Below, one piece after another: positions 26,650 to 35,015 of a stretch of 64,000 bases of DNA. The DNA is from Dorea sp. 5-2. Lineage in GTDB: Bacteria > Bacillota > Clostridia > Lachnospirales > Lachnospiraceae. Location: NCBI RefSeq assembly GCF_000403455.2, contig NZ_KE159737.1:178987-242986 (forward strand), given 5' to 3'. The translations under genes and the position numbers were made by a program. The notes beneath the pieces were generated by a model, which saw nothing but the letters and a program-made list of their open reading frames with translations, was not told where the DNA came from and did no database searches. Every line of letters begins with the position of its first letter. Position 1 is the stretch's first letter.

Positions 26650-27426
26650 ATGGGAAGACTATCAGGAAAAGTTGCTTTGATTACTGGCGCGACAAAGGGC
26701 ATCGGGGAGACAACAGCAGAATTATTTGCAGCTGAGGGCGCAAAGGTAGTTGTAGCCGGACGAAGCAGAGAAGACGGAGAAAAGATTGTAAGGCGTTTGA
26801 ACCAGAGCGGTGGGAATGCACTATATTTTCCTTTGAATGTTTGCAATTATGAGGCCTGGGAAGCATGTATAGCATTTATTCAGGAAAAATTTGGTAAATT
26901 GCATATTCTGGTGAACAATGCCGGAATCAGTTATCGTGAGACGATAGAAGAGACTAGCCTTGAGTCATGGAATGAGACGATCCAGACAAATCAGACCGGT
27001 ATCTTTTATGGAATGAAACTGGGAATTGAAGCCATGAAAAAGCATGGAGAAAGCAGTGCGATTATCAGTACGTCTTCTGTCGATGGGATTGCAGGAGATT
27101 CCGTATTCTTCTCTTACTGTGCGGCGAAAGCAGCAGTATCGGCAATGACAAAGTGTGCCGCATTGTATTGTGGAGAAAAGGGTTTGAATATCAGGGTAAA
27201 TGCAGTTGCGCCAGGATATATTCTTACTCCGATGGCATATGAAGATGCCAGGCAGAATGGACAGACAATAGAAGAATACTGTGAAGAGTCTGTAAAAATG
27301 CATCCAATCGGCCATCTCGGAAGGCCAATAGATATAGCAAACGCATATTTATATCTTGCGTCTGACGAATCGGCTTTTGTAACAGGTACTACTTTGATGG
27401 TAGACGGCGGGTATACAGCTAAATAA
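26650..27426 (+). CDS. Short-chain dehydrogenase/reductase (SDR)
   Basis: 258 residues of a classical SDR: TGATKGIG (residues 12-19) binds the dinucleotide, NNAG (89-92) stabilises the fold, and Ser142/143-Tyr156-Lys160 (in SYCAAK) is catalytic. PGYILTPM and GTTLMVDGGY complete it. Its closest-looking relatives are FabG/BaiA-type alcohol and hydroxysteroid dehydrogenases, but the substrate cannot be told from sequence. It is last in the C45-DMT-wHTH-SDR run and a strong terminator follows. It may oxidise a hydroxyl or reduce a carbonyl of the substrate before or after reductive cleavage. Confidence 0.9.
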   Translation: MGRLSGKVALITGATKGIGETTAELFAAEGAKVVVAGRSREDGEKIVRRLNQSGGNALYFPLNVCNYEAWEACIAFIQEKFGKLHILVNNAGISYRETIEETSLESWNETIQTNQTGIFYGMKLGIEAMKKHGESSAIISTSSVDGIAGDSVFFSYCAAKAAVSAMTKCAALYCGEKGLNIRVNAVAPGYILTPMAYEDARQNGQTIEEYCEESVKMHPIGHLGRPIDIANAYLYLASDESAFVTGTTLMVDGGYTAK

Positions 27427-27438
27427 AAGAAATACGGC

Positions 27439-27478
27439 AAAAAGCTTGTTGTAATAATGAGACAACAAGCTTTTTGTG
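27439..27478. terminator. Bidirectional intrinsic terminator between SDR and second TetR gene
   Basis: AAAAAGCTTGTTGT (27439-27452) pairs perfectly with ACAACAAGCTTTTT (27462-27475) around a 9-base loop. T-runs on both strands let it end both convergent transcripts. Confidence 0.9.
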
Positions 27479-27493
27479 TCATAAAGATTTTTT

Positions 27494-28177
27494 CTACTTA
27501 ACAGGTATTCCGTAAGAGGTAAGAGAATGTTTCATATATTCAACGGTATGGGCAACCGCTTCTTCAATGTTGAGCCTGAGATGTCCCTGCTCTTTGATTT
27601 CTGAAAGCATACCTCGATAAATCAACACATTCATTTCCGTTATACTGTATAAATCCTTTTCGTCTATATGGATATTTTTAGATTTTAAAGCTTTATTTAA
27701 TGCAATGAATTCTCTCTTGTATATATTCGCTTCGGTTAACATGGGCGAATAGTCCTGAATTTTCTGGGTGATTTCATCAGGAAAAATTTCATAATACGTT
27801 TTAATGGCTTCATCCAGATCAATGCCGTCAAAAGATTGGAAAAAAAGCAGTTTGTATATGGCCGGACGTTCGTAGGAACGACGGCAGAAATATTCCCAGA
27901 CTTTTAAATAAGCCTCAATAGAATCGTCAATTGCAGGCAGATATTCTGCCAGGTCGGAAGCATAGTCTTTAAGATAATGAATGGCGGCAAAAAAAGTCAG
28001 ATGATCCAAATTGTCGAAGTAATGATATAAAGTAGCGCTATTATATCCTGCTTTGTCAGCAACTTTTCTTATAGTTAATCCTTCTAAACCTTCTGCTTCT
28101 ATTATTTCGATAGCTGCTGCAGTGAAGTAGCCCAGCATACGGTTGCGTTGTATTCGCTTTTTTTCTTGTGAATTCAT
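27494..28177 (-). CDS. Second TetR family regulator
   Basis: 227 residues. The helix-turn-helix (LEGLTIRKVADKAGYNSATL, then YHYFDNLDHL) lies at about residues 30-62, followed by a helical ligand domain with EIFPDEITQKIQ, much like the first TetR of the locus (ELFPDEKAIYRKDIQ). It faces the SDR gene tail to tail. A promoter-like TTGTCT-N17-TATAAT lies upstream on the minus strand (about 28206-28234). The AAGCGCGCTT palindrome was not seen at its own promoter. It may sense a related ligand, and a duplication origin for the two regulators is likely. Confidence 0.88.
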   Translation of the reverse strand: MNSQEKKRIQRNRMLGYFTAAAIEIIEAEGLEGLTIRKVADKAGYNSATLYHYFDNLDHLTFFAAIHYLKDYASDLAEYLPAIDDSIEAYLKVWEYFCRRSYERPAIYKLLFFQSFDGIDLDEAIKTYYEIFPDEITQKIQDYSPMLTEANIYKREFIALNKALKSKNIHIDEKDLYSITEMNVLIYRGMLSEIKEQGHLRLNIEEAVAHTVEYMKHSLTSYGIPVK

Positions 28178-28425
28178 AGAAACACCTCTTTGCTTTATAA
28201 TCGCTGGTTAAATTATAACATGCGAAGGGAAATAAGACAATAACAAACGTTTATATACTAGGGCTGCTAGAAAATCTAAGAATGTTTTATTTGTATTACG
28301 GAAAACAGCATATAATGTCATCCGAAACCTTCGTGAAACAACCCTATGCTTTGTAATTTTTATATTGGAAAACACAGCATTTCATGTTATGGTTGTAATG
28401 AGAGATTAATGTGAGGATGTGAAAA

Positions 28426-29085
28426 ATGAAATCAGTGGTAATTAGAAATGTACGGATTGGCGAAGGGATTCCTAAAATCTGCGTGCCAATCACAGGGAAA
28501 ACAAGGGAGGAGATTCTACGTGAGGCGGAGGCGGTCCGCCAATCTCCGGCGGATTTTGCAGAATGGCGTGCAGACTGGTATGAGGATGTTTTTGATAGTG
28601 TGTGTGTAAAGGAGCGGCTAAAGGAAATACGGGAGATATTAGAAGATATGCCGCTTTTATTTACGTTCCGTACCTTTAAGGAGGGCGGGAAAAGAGAAGC
28701 CGAGTCCGGGGAATATATGGAGGTTAACAGAAGAGCAGTATTATCAGGCTGTATTGATTTAATAGATGTGGAGCTGTTTACGGGAGATGAGGCTGTAACA
28801 GAGCTGATATGCAAAGCGCATATACAGAATGTAAGGGTTATTGTTTCGAACCACGATTTCGAAAAGACCCCGGAGAAGGAGGAGCTTATAAGAAGGCTGT
28901 GTAAAATGCAGGAGCTTAATGGGGATATATGTAAGCTGGCAGTAATGCCGGAGAGTAAAAGGGATGTATTTACATTGCTTGAGGCGACGGAGGAGATGGT
29001 GCGGGAGCATGCGGACCGTCCGGTGATTACAATGTCTATGGCATCAGACGGGGTAGTGTCAAGTCAACTACCTTATTTCTGTTAA
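28426..29085 (+). pseudogene. aroD: 3-dehydroquinate dehydratase type I, cut by an IS
   Basis: Residues 1-209 are a normal type I dehydroquinase of the shikimate pathway: KICVPITGKTREEIL, FAEWRADWYED, and the Schiff-base residues His143 (IVSNHDFEKTP) and Lys170 (GDICKLAVMP), with ITMSMASDG near the end. From base 29052 the sequence is IS DNA and the frame ends ten residues later. About 40 C-terminal residues, including the last barrel strand and helix, are missing. Sequence beyond the IS is not aroD, so the 3' end was deleted and not merely displaced. The enzyme is probably inactive. Confidence 0.9.
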
Positions 29086-30960
29086 CAAACCTTATTATTT
29101 CAAGGTTTTCATCACTTTTTCAAAGAAAAAAGCAATGACCTCCCTTTTTCTGTCAATACTCTTACCAACCACAAACTTTGAAAGGAAAATCATTGCTTAT
29201 GGATATTATTACCTATTTACTCTCTCTCATTCAATCTCTTTACCAACAAAACTGCTGGCTGATTCGTTTTATCTGCAGATATATTCCCCTGAAACAGTGG
29301 GCTTTTGATGATTCCCATTCTCCAAAGTACCAGAAGTGCAAGATTGATAAACTCCCCCTGGTCACCGACTTCCGGCAGGGCTGGACTTATAAAGAACTAA
29401 TCCCTTACTTTGAAAAGCGTTATGGTAAGAAAATCCGCCCTGTCAGCCGCCGTTCTGAATGCGATATCCCGGACAGCTGTACCTGCCCCCGTTGTGATGC
29501 CCCGAAACCTTTCCTTTATAAAAATAATGGTTCCAAAGGACAGGTCCTCTGCAAAATCTGCGGTGCCAGGTTCTCACCCGCCGAAAGCCGTTTCTCCTCT
29601 GTGAAACTGCGCTGTCCCCACTGTGGCCACACCCTGGTTCCCAAGAAAGAACGCAAACACTTTATCGTCCATAAGTGTACCAATCCAAAATGCCCTTATT
29701 ATCTTTACAATCTCAAAAAAGTAGATAAAGAGGACCTCCGGGAGGACTACGGCAAAAATAAATATAAACTCCACTATATCTACCGTGAGTTCACGATGGA
29801 TTTCTTCAGCATGGATCTAAATACTCTCCCTAAAAACGCCTCATCCCTGAAATTCAGCAAACATAATGCCCACGTTATGTCCCTGTGCCTGACCCTCCAC
29901 GTCAACCTCGGCCTCTCCCTGAGAAAAACCTCGCAGGCCCTGAAAGACCTGTACAACATTGACATTTCCCACCAGCAGATTGCCAACTACTGCAAAACTG
30001 CCGCCGTCTGCATTAAGCCCTTTGTTGACCAGTACCCCTACGAAAAAGGGGAGGTATTTACTGCCGATGAAACCTATATAAAAATCCGGGGTATCAAAAC
30101 CTATGTCTGGCTCATTATGAACGCAGCATCCCGGTCCATCATCGGCTACCAGGTATCCGACAACCGCGGCGTCGGCCCCTGTATCCTCGCCATGCGTATG
30201 GCCTTCCGTGGCCTTACGAAGCTGCCTGAAAAATTTAAGTTCATCGCTGACGGCTACAGCGCCTATCCTCTTGCCGCCATGGAATTCGCAAAAAAGCTCG
30301 GCAAAGACTTTTCCTTCAAGGTCACCCAGGTCATCGGACTTACCAATGATGATGCCGTCTCTGCGGAACACCGCCCGTTTAAACAGATGATCGAGCGGCT
30401 TAACCGAACCTATAAGGCTTCTTACCGTCACACAAACGGCTTTGACAACATCGACGGGGCTAACTATGACCTGGCTCTCTGGGTCGCTTACTACAACTTC
30501 CTGCGCCCACACAAACACAACAAATATAAAGTCCTCAACAAGGTGGAAATGCTGCAAGGTGCCGACAACATGCCAGGCAAGTGGCAGCTTCTCATCTTCC
30601 TCGGCCAGCAGACCATCCTGGACATGCAGAAAAACGGTACTGCCGCATCGGAGCGGAGCTGTTGTCAATAGAACCGTGGAATACCGGAACCGCCGCCAGG
30701 CGGTGAGGATATGCCGCGAAAGTCTATTGACATAAGGCTCACGGATTATCCTGTCATGTAGAAAAGGGGGCATCTGCGCCCTTTTCCTGCCTTCCGGCGA
30801 GGACGGGTTCGGGCAGAGCCCGAAAGTGGGTCAAGGGACTGGTCCCTTGTAGGGTTTGGGGCAACGCCCCAAGGTCTTAAATCACCAATATCTGCAGTTT
30901 TCAAGGTTCGAATGAGCCTATTTTTTTAATTTAGTTTTTCATAGATTACTTGACACTACC
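29052..30960 (+). mobile_element. 1.9-kb insertion sequence with 13-bp terminal repeats
   Basis: GGTAGTGTCAAGT (29052-29064) is exactly complementary to ACTTGACACTACC (30948-30960). It carries one DDE transposase gene and a GC-rich 3' region with strong hairpins (30672-30945). No target duplication is seen, and the two flanks belong to different genes (aroD and a mobile-element regulator), consistent with IS-mediated deletion or recombination between copies. Confidence 0.88.
29199..30671 (+). CDS. DDE transposase with N-terminal zinc ribbons (IS6/IS240-like catalytic core)
   Basis: About 490 residues. The N-terminal part has several Cys pairs (CTCPRCDAP, CKICGARF, RCPHCGHT, CTNPKCPYY) forming zinc ribbons for DNA binding. 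The catalytic core has TADETYIKIRG (first Asp), FIADGYSAYP (second Asp) and a Glu just before the RLNRTYKASYRHTNGF stretch. It resembles the DDE_Tnp_IS240 group but is longer. The ATG at 29199 is preceded by AAAGGAAA; an in-frame TTG at 29178 is less likely. The frame is intact. Confidence 0.88.
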   Translation: MDIITYLLSLIQSLYQQNCWLIRFICRYIPLKQWAFDDSHSPKYQKCKIDKLPLVTDFRQGWTYKELIPYFEKRYGKKIRPVSRRSECDIPDSCTCPRCDAPKPFLYKNNGSKGQVLCKICGARFSPAESRFSSVKLRCPHCGHTLVPKKERKHFIVHKCTNPKCPYYLYNLKKVDKEDLREDYGKNKYKLHYIYREFTMDFFSMDLNTLPKNASSLKFSKHNAHVMSLCLTLHVNLGLSLRKTSQALKDLYNIDISHQQIANYCKTAAVCIKPFVDQYPYEKGEVFTADETYIKIRGIKTYVWLIMNAASRSIIGYQVSDNRGVGPCILAMRMAFRGLTKLPEKFKFIADGYSAYPLAAMEFAKKLGKDFSFKVTQVIGLTNDDAVSAEHRPFKQMIERLNRTYKASYRHTNGFDNIDGANYDLALWVAYYNFLRPHKHNKYKVLNKVEMLQGADNMPGKWQLLIFLGQQTILDMQKNGTAASERSCCQ

Positions 30961-31608
30961 ATTTTCGACCGCTTCCAGATTTTCTTTCAGTTCATCGGCA
31001 ACGGTGGTCTGGGGCGCACTCTCACTGTCCTTTTTGTGAGCTTCCCGAATATCCCGGATAATGAGATTGAGGTCATCCAGAACCATGTGGCTGAAATATT
31101 CATCATCGCTGATATGGGCAGCTTGTAGCACTTTCAAATGCGGGTCATCTTCGCCGGGGCGATACCGTTCAATGATTTCATGCCGGACAGTATCGACAAG
31201 GGCGTTGAGGTTTTGAATCTGCATGGTGGCAATCCCATCCACATAAATCTCAATATCCGCAAGAAACTTGATAAAATCCTTATGGGTGACAAGCTCACAG
31301 AGCAGGCGGTTGTTAATCCGACCGCTTTTCAGAAGTGCCACCATCTCATCATTCAAATGCAGCTCTGTTAGTGGCGTGTTGATCTGCTCCCGGTTCTCTG
31401 TCCGGCACAGCAGATAATCAACGGAAACCCCATAGAAGTCTGCCAGCGTGACAAGATAGCCATGATTGATTTCCTTAACATTCTCTTTTTCATAACTTCC
31501 AAGAGCTGATTTAGAAATGTCCGTCAGCTTTGATAGTTCTTCCAGATTTAAGCCTTTGTCCTTGCGGAGTTCCCAAAGGCGTTCCTGTATGCTTGTTGCT
31601 CCTTTCAT
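30946..31608 (-). CDS. XRE family regulator of the mobilizable element, 3' end altered by IS
   Basis: About 220 residues. The N-terminal XRE helix-turn-helix (SIQERLWELRKDKGLNLEEL, then TDISKSALGSYEKENVKEI) is followed by YLVTLADFYGVSVDYLL and a long helical domain typical of regulators in Clostridia ICEs and IMEs. The last codons and stop (GSVK) come from the IS terminal repeat at 30948-30960, so a short native tail was replaced. The ATG at 31608 has AAAGGAG nine bases upstream. It is divergent from the element's core genes and probably controls them. Confidence 0.85.
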   Translation of the reverse strand: MKGATSIQERLWELRKDKGLNLEELSKLTDISKSALGSYEKENVKEINHGYLVTLADFYGVSVDYLLCRTENREQINTPLTELHLNDEMVALLKSGRINNRLLCELVTHKDFIKFLADIEIYVDGIATMQIQNLNALVDTVRHEIIERYRPGEDDPHLKVLQAAHISDDEYFSHMVLDDLNLIIRDIREAHKKDSESAPQTTVADELKENLEAVENGSVK

Positions 31609-32091
31609 GGGCACACGCTCCTTTCCGGCGGTTGCATTGCTACCGCTTAACTGGATTATATCATACTTTCCGCAATCGTGGAAATTTCCGCTTTTTACCC
31701 GTAGTTCCTACTTTGTGGACATACGGCACAGGGCACAAAAATGTTCTATGATACAGGTAGTTCATCGATGGATTATTCCAATCGAATGACCAGCCTGTGT
31801 GGGATATGCTTCCCCGGCGATGTAGTGCCATGACTTTTGGCAGGGATGTGGAGGAACCCTGACCGAAACGAGCATACCAAAGGGAGCGATACGCCGCTGT
31901 GAGATTCAGGGGAGGAACGACACCGGGGAGAACTGGCGAACTGACACCGAAATGATACCGAAACGCGACAATCTGATAGGAGGATAGTCTACCCTATCGC
32001 TGATACTTCGGGAGATTTTAAGCGGCTCTATGAGCGTAATTTTGCCGAAAATCGCCCTGAAACCATACACTAAAACGGGAGGAAGCGCAAT
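31609..32091. other. Divergent control region of the mobilizable element
   Basis: No gene is supported in this 480-base stretch. TTCCGC and GTGGAA at about 31668-31683 form a small dyad near the XRE start, a possible operator. Short repeats (GACACCG, ACCGAAA) occur at about 31860-31970. The region probably holds divergent promoters and perhaps an untranslated leader. Confidence 0.45.
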
Positions 32092-32280
32092 ATGCCGAGA
32101 ATGAGCAAAAAGAGGAAGCATGAGCTTTCCTTTTACCTCAATGACCGGGGGCGTGTCACTTACAACGAATTATGCCGGAAATGCCAGCATGGGTGCAAGC
32201 AGAGCTTCCGGGCGGTTGTGATTGACTGCCCCCGTTATTTATCCAAACGAGCAAAGAAAAAGGAGGAACACACCGAATGA
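32092..32280 (+). CDS. Small basic Cys-containing protein of the mobilizable element
   Basis: 62 residues (MPRMSKKRKHELSFYLNDRG), with ELCRKCQHGCKQSF, a possible metal site, and a Lys-rich end. Proteins of this size and pattern are found near the replication genes of related elements. The ATG follows GGGAGG. It overlaps the next gene by four bases. Function is unknown. Confidence 0.7.
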   Translation: MPRMSKKRKHELSFYLNDRGRVTYNELCRKCQHGCKQSFRAVVIDCPRYLSKRAKKKEEHTE

Positions 32281-32618
32281 ATTTTGAATTTATGACGATA
32301 GACACACCCTTGCCGCCCTGTATGCCTTTTCCCAGGGCGTTGACAGGATTTCCAGTCAGCAGCACCGCAAAGGTCATGTACTGCCGGATGCTGGACGCTA
32401 TGCTCTCCAAAGGGCAGGAGGACGAGAACGGAATCCTGTTTGTCTGCTTCCCTGTCACAGCCATTGCCGCAGTCCTGTCCCGCAGCCCCATGACGGTCAA
32501 GCGTTCTTTGAATGAACTGGAAACCGCCGGACTTATCATGCGGGTGCGTCAGGGCGTTGGAGAACCAAACAGGATTTATGTGCTGATACCGGGAAAGGAG
32601 GACGCTGCCCTTGCCTGA
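32277..32618 (+). CDS. RepA-like winged-helix replication initiator (short)
   Basis: 113 residues. It opens with FMTIDTPLPPCMPFPRALTG and continues with SSTAKVMYCRMLDAMLSKGQ and SRSPMTVKRSLNELETAGLI, the winged-helix part of RepA_N/replication-initiator A proteins. It ends before the C-terminal domain that full-length plasmid relatives carry. It starts four bases inside the preceding gene. It probably supports replication or control of the element during transfer. Confidence 0.75.
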   Translation: MNFEFMTIDTPLPPCMPFPRALTGFPVSSTAKVMYCRMLDAMLSKGQEDENGILFVCFPVTAIAAVLSRSPMTVKRSLNELETAGLIMRVRQGVGEPNRIYVLIPGKEDAALA

Positions 32619-32907
32619 TACCTCAAAGCTGGAAAGGCTCAACCGGGAGATGGAGAAAAGCGAAAAGAAACTGCGGAAAGCCATCAATGATGAAAAGGCA
32701 TTGCAGCACCAGTTAAAGCAGCTTACCCGAAAGGAACGGACGCACCGGCTCTGTACTCGTGGCGGTATGCTGGAAAGTTTTCTGCAAGAGCCGGAACGCC
32801 TGACAGATGATGATGTCATGCTGTTGTTGAAACTCATTTTTAACAGACAGGACACGCAGGAACTATTGAAAAAACTTCTGGAACGGGAGAAGCCGGAAAC
32901 CCCTTAG
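32611..32907 (+). CDS. DUF3847 family protein
   Basis: 98 residues from a TTG after AAAGGAGG, overlapping the preceding stop by eight bases. The N-terminal half is a coiled coil (LERLNREMEKSEKKLRKAIN), followed by RKERTHRLCTRGGMLESFL and FNRQDTQELLKKLLERE, the pattern of DUF3847 proteins that normally precede a MobA relaxase in Clostridia elements. Here a RIT element separates it from mobA. The CCTTAG-TTTA-CTAAGG hairpin at its 3' end may be a terminator. Confidence 0.85.
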   Translation: MPDTSKLERLNREMEKSEKKLRKAINDEKALQHQLKQLTRKERTHRLCTRGGMLESFLQEPERLTDDDVMLLLKLIFNRQDTQELLKKLLEREKPETP

Positions 32908-33057
32908 TTTACTAAGGGCGCATTATCCGAGATTTTTAATTATCCGAGGAAATTCTTAAAAACCTTTTGTATGCGGGGGTTCATGCAAAAAATCTCGGAT
33001 AAAATTTATCCACATGGGCATAGTACAGTTAAAGCTATCAAACAGGAGGTTTTAACT

Positions 33058-34029
33058 ATGGGTTACCATACAAGGGAAACCAACACAGTGCCATGCGGAT
33101 ACCACGAATTGAATCCGGAAATGGAGGCTCTTTTAGCGGAGTACCTTGAAGACGGGAAACGCAAGGGGCTTCAGGAAAGCAGCATCCATCTTCACGATAA
33201 GATTGGGCACTACTTTTTATCCGCCCTGGCTGATACAGGCTGCGCAGCGCCGCAGGCAATGAACGCCCAAAATGTAGGAGCCGCGTGTTTAATGGTCAGC
33301 AGCAAATGGTACCTTTCACACATCCGGACATTCCTCAGATATGCATATCAGGCCAGACATACCGACAGGGATTACAGCGGCATCGTTCCTCTTTTCAAGA
33401 GGCCGCAGCCGTACCCTTCTGTTTATACAATAGAAGAAATCCTGAAAATTGAAAATAGCGTAGGCCGGGACTCCCCACATGGAAAGCGAGATTACGCAGT
33501 GCTGCTTCTTGCGACACGGCTGGGGATCAGGAGCGGGGACATCTCATCCATGACATTCCGGGAACTGGATTTTGGCAGGAACCTGATTCTGCTTACACAG
33601 CACAAAACCGGCGTTGACATTGAACTTCCCATGGTCCCGGATGTAAAGGCCGCCCTGAAACAGTATTTAGAGGAAGAACGATCCTGCTATGACAGCCCGT
33701 ATGTATTTCTCCGCATCGTTCCCCCTTACAGCCATATCTCTGTGCAGGCAATCACCAAGATCGTCAGGACTGCCATTATGGCAGCTGGAATTGATCCGGC
33801 GGGACGCAAACAGGGCGCACATGCTTTCCGGTCGTCCCTGGCAAGTTCCATGGTCAATGACAACATCCCTTATGAGGCGGTAAGGAAAGCCCTTGGGCAT
33901 ACAGACCAGAACGCCATCCAATCCTATGCCAGTCTGGATGTGGAGCAGCTGCGGAACTACGCCCTCCCGGTCATGGAGGCGACAGGTACATTTGCTGCTT
34001 TTCTGGAGGGGAGGTGTCGCCTGTCATGA
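33058..34029 (+). CDS. RIT tyrosine recombinase A
   Basis: About 323 residues. An N-terminal SAM-like core-binding domain (residues 20-120) precedes a catalytic domain with Arg in LATRLGIRSGDISS, His-x-x-Arg in AHAFRSSLASSM, GHTDQNAI and Tyr in SYASLD. The ATG at 33058 has GGAGG 8 bases upstream. Its TGA overlaps the next ATG (ATGA). The three recombinases of a RIT are thought to act together on the element ends. Confidence 0.88.
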   Translation: MGYHTRETNTVPCGYHELNPEMEALLAEYLEDGKRKGLQESSIHLHDKIGHYFLSALADTGCAAPQAMNAQNVGAACLMVSSKWYLSHIRTFLRYAYQARHTDRDYSGIVPLFKRPQPYPSVYTIEEILKIENSVGRDSPHGKRDYAVLLLATRLGIRSGDISSMTFRELDFGRNLILLTQHKTGVDIELPMVPDVKAALKQYLEEERSCYDSPYVFLRIVPPYSHISVQAITKIVRTAIMAAGIDPAGRKQGAHAFRSSLASSMVNDNIPYEAVRKALGHTDQNAIQSYASLDVEQLRNYALPVMEATGTFAAFLEGRCRLS

Positions 34030-35015
34030 CACAGTTCCAGTCGGTTTTCAAACATGAGCTTGCAGAATATCTGGAAATCAGCCAGGGGACTGTCAGCGAT
34101 GATACTTTGCGGAGTACACGCAGAACCCTTCTTTCGTTCGATTCACTGCTGGTGGCAGAAAACGCCGACAGGGTTACGGAAACAGCCATCAATCACTGGA
34201 TCAGGGAACTCCAGCAGATAAACGCGCCCAAAACGGTCAGCGATAAGGTAAGCTATCTCCGCAAATTTTTGCGGTACCTTCAATACAAGGGGTACAGTGT
34301 TTTCATGCCCGCCTGCCCCAAAACATCAGACAGCTATGTCCCATATATTTTTTCGGACAGGGAAATCCAAACGCTTCTGTCCTGCGCCGACAGCTGGGCC
34401 AACAGGCATACAGACCCGAAAACCCGCCGGACGGACATGGAGTTCTGTATGCTGCTCCGGATGCTCCTTGGGTGCGGGTTCCGCCTGGGAGAACCGCTTG
34501 CCGCCAGGGTAAAAGATATAAATTTCCGCAATGGGACCATCCTGATCCGTCATGCCAAGAACAACAAACAGCGTGTTGTTCCAATGGACAGGACATTGAC
34601 AGAGATGCTGGAAAGATACTGCATTGCTATGGGGATCAAAACAGAACCGGAAAGCTGTCTGTTCCCGGCAGCCAGGGGCCAAGAGTTTTCCGTCAGTAAA
34701 GGAACCTTTGATTTTCGGTTTAGGAACCTCTTGCGGGAAACCGGCCTGTATGTACAGGAAAAATCCCATTCCAGAGGGCAGTGCCTTCATTGCTTCCGTC
34801 ACTATTTTGCCATCCATTCATTTGCGCAGGCAGAGAAAAACGGACGCCCGACAGATGACTCTGTTCCTTTCCTGTCAGTCTATCTTGGGCACCATGACAT
34901 GGACGAAACGGAGAAATATCTGAAATTCAGTGGTGATATGTTCCCTGAATATACGGAGCTGTTTGAAGATTATGCCGCTGGCGTATTCACGGAGGTGGCG
35001 TATGAGGAAAAATAA
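34026..35015 (+). CDS. RIT tyrosine recombinase B
   Basis: About 329 residues. The catalytic domain shows Arg in LLGCGFRLGEPLAAR, His in CLHCFRHYFAIHSF with its Arg, GHHDMDETEKYL and the terminal Tyr. The ATG at 34026 forms an ATGA overlap with the upstream stop. A GTG at 34014 is also possible but lies too near the GGAGG. Pairing with recombinases A and C is the standard RIT order. Confidence 0.88.
   Translation: MTQFQSVFKHELAEYLEISQGTVSDDTLRSTRRTLLSFDSLLVAENADRVTETAINHWIRELQQINAPKTVSDKVSYLRKFLRYLQYKGYSVFMPACPKTSDSYVPYIFSDREIQTLLSCADSWANRHTDPKTRRTDMEFCMLLRMLLGCGFRLGEPLAARVKDINFRNGTILIRHAKNNKQRVVPMDRTLTEMLERYCIAMGIKTEPESCLFPAARGQEFSVSKGTFDFRFRNLLRETGLYVQEKSHSRGQCLHCFRHYFAIHSFAQAEKNGRPTDDSVPFLSVYLGHHDMDETEKYLKFSGDMFPEYTELFEDYAAGVFTEVAYEEK

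Noticed and set aside
20284-28177. Bile-acid (bai) type operon, suggested by the SDR and hydrolase
   Set aside because: No BaiB, BaiCD, BaiE, BaiF or BaiH relative is present, and the hydrolase is C45, not the C59 bile salt hydrolase family. The selenoprotein pair points to Stickland-type reduction.
29841-30773. 310-residue frame on the minus strand within the IS
   Set aside because: It is antisense to the DDE transposase, which has clear zinc ribbons and catalytic motifs.
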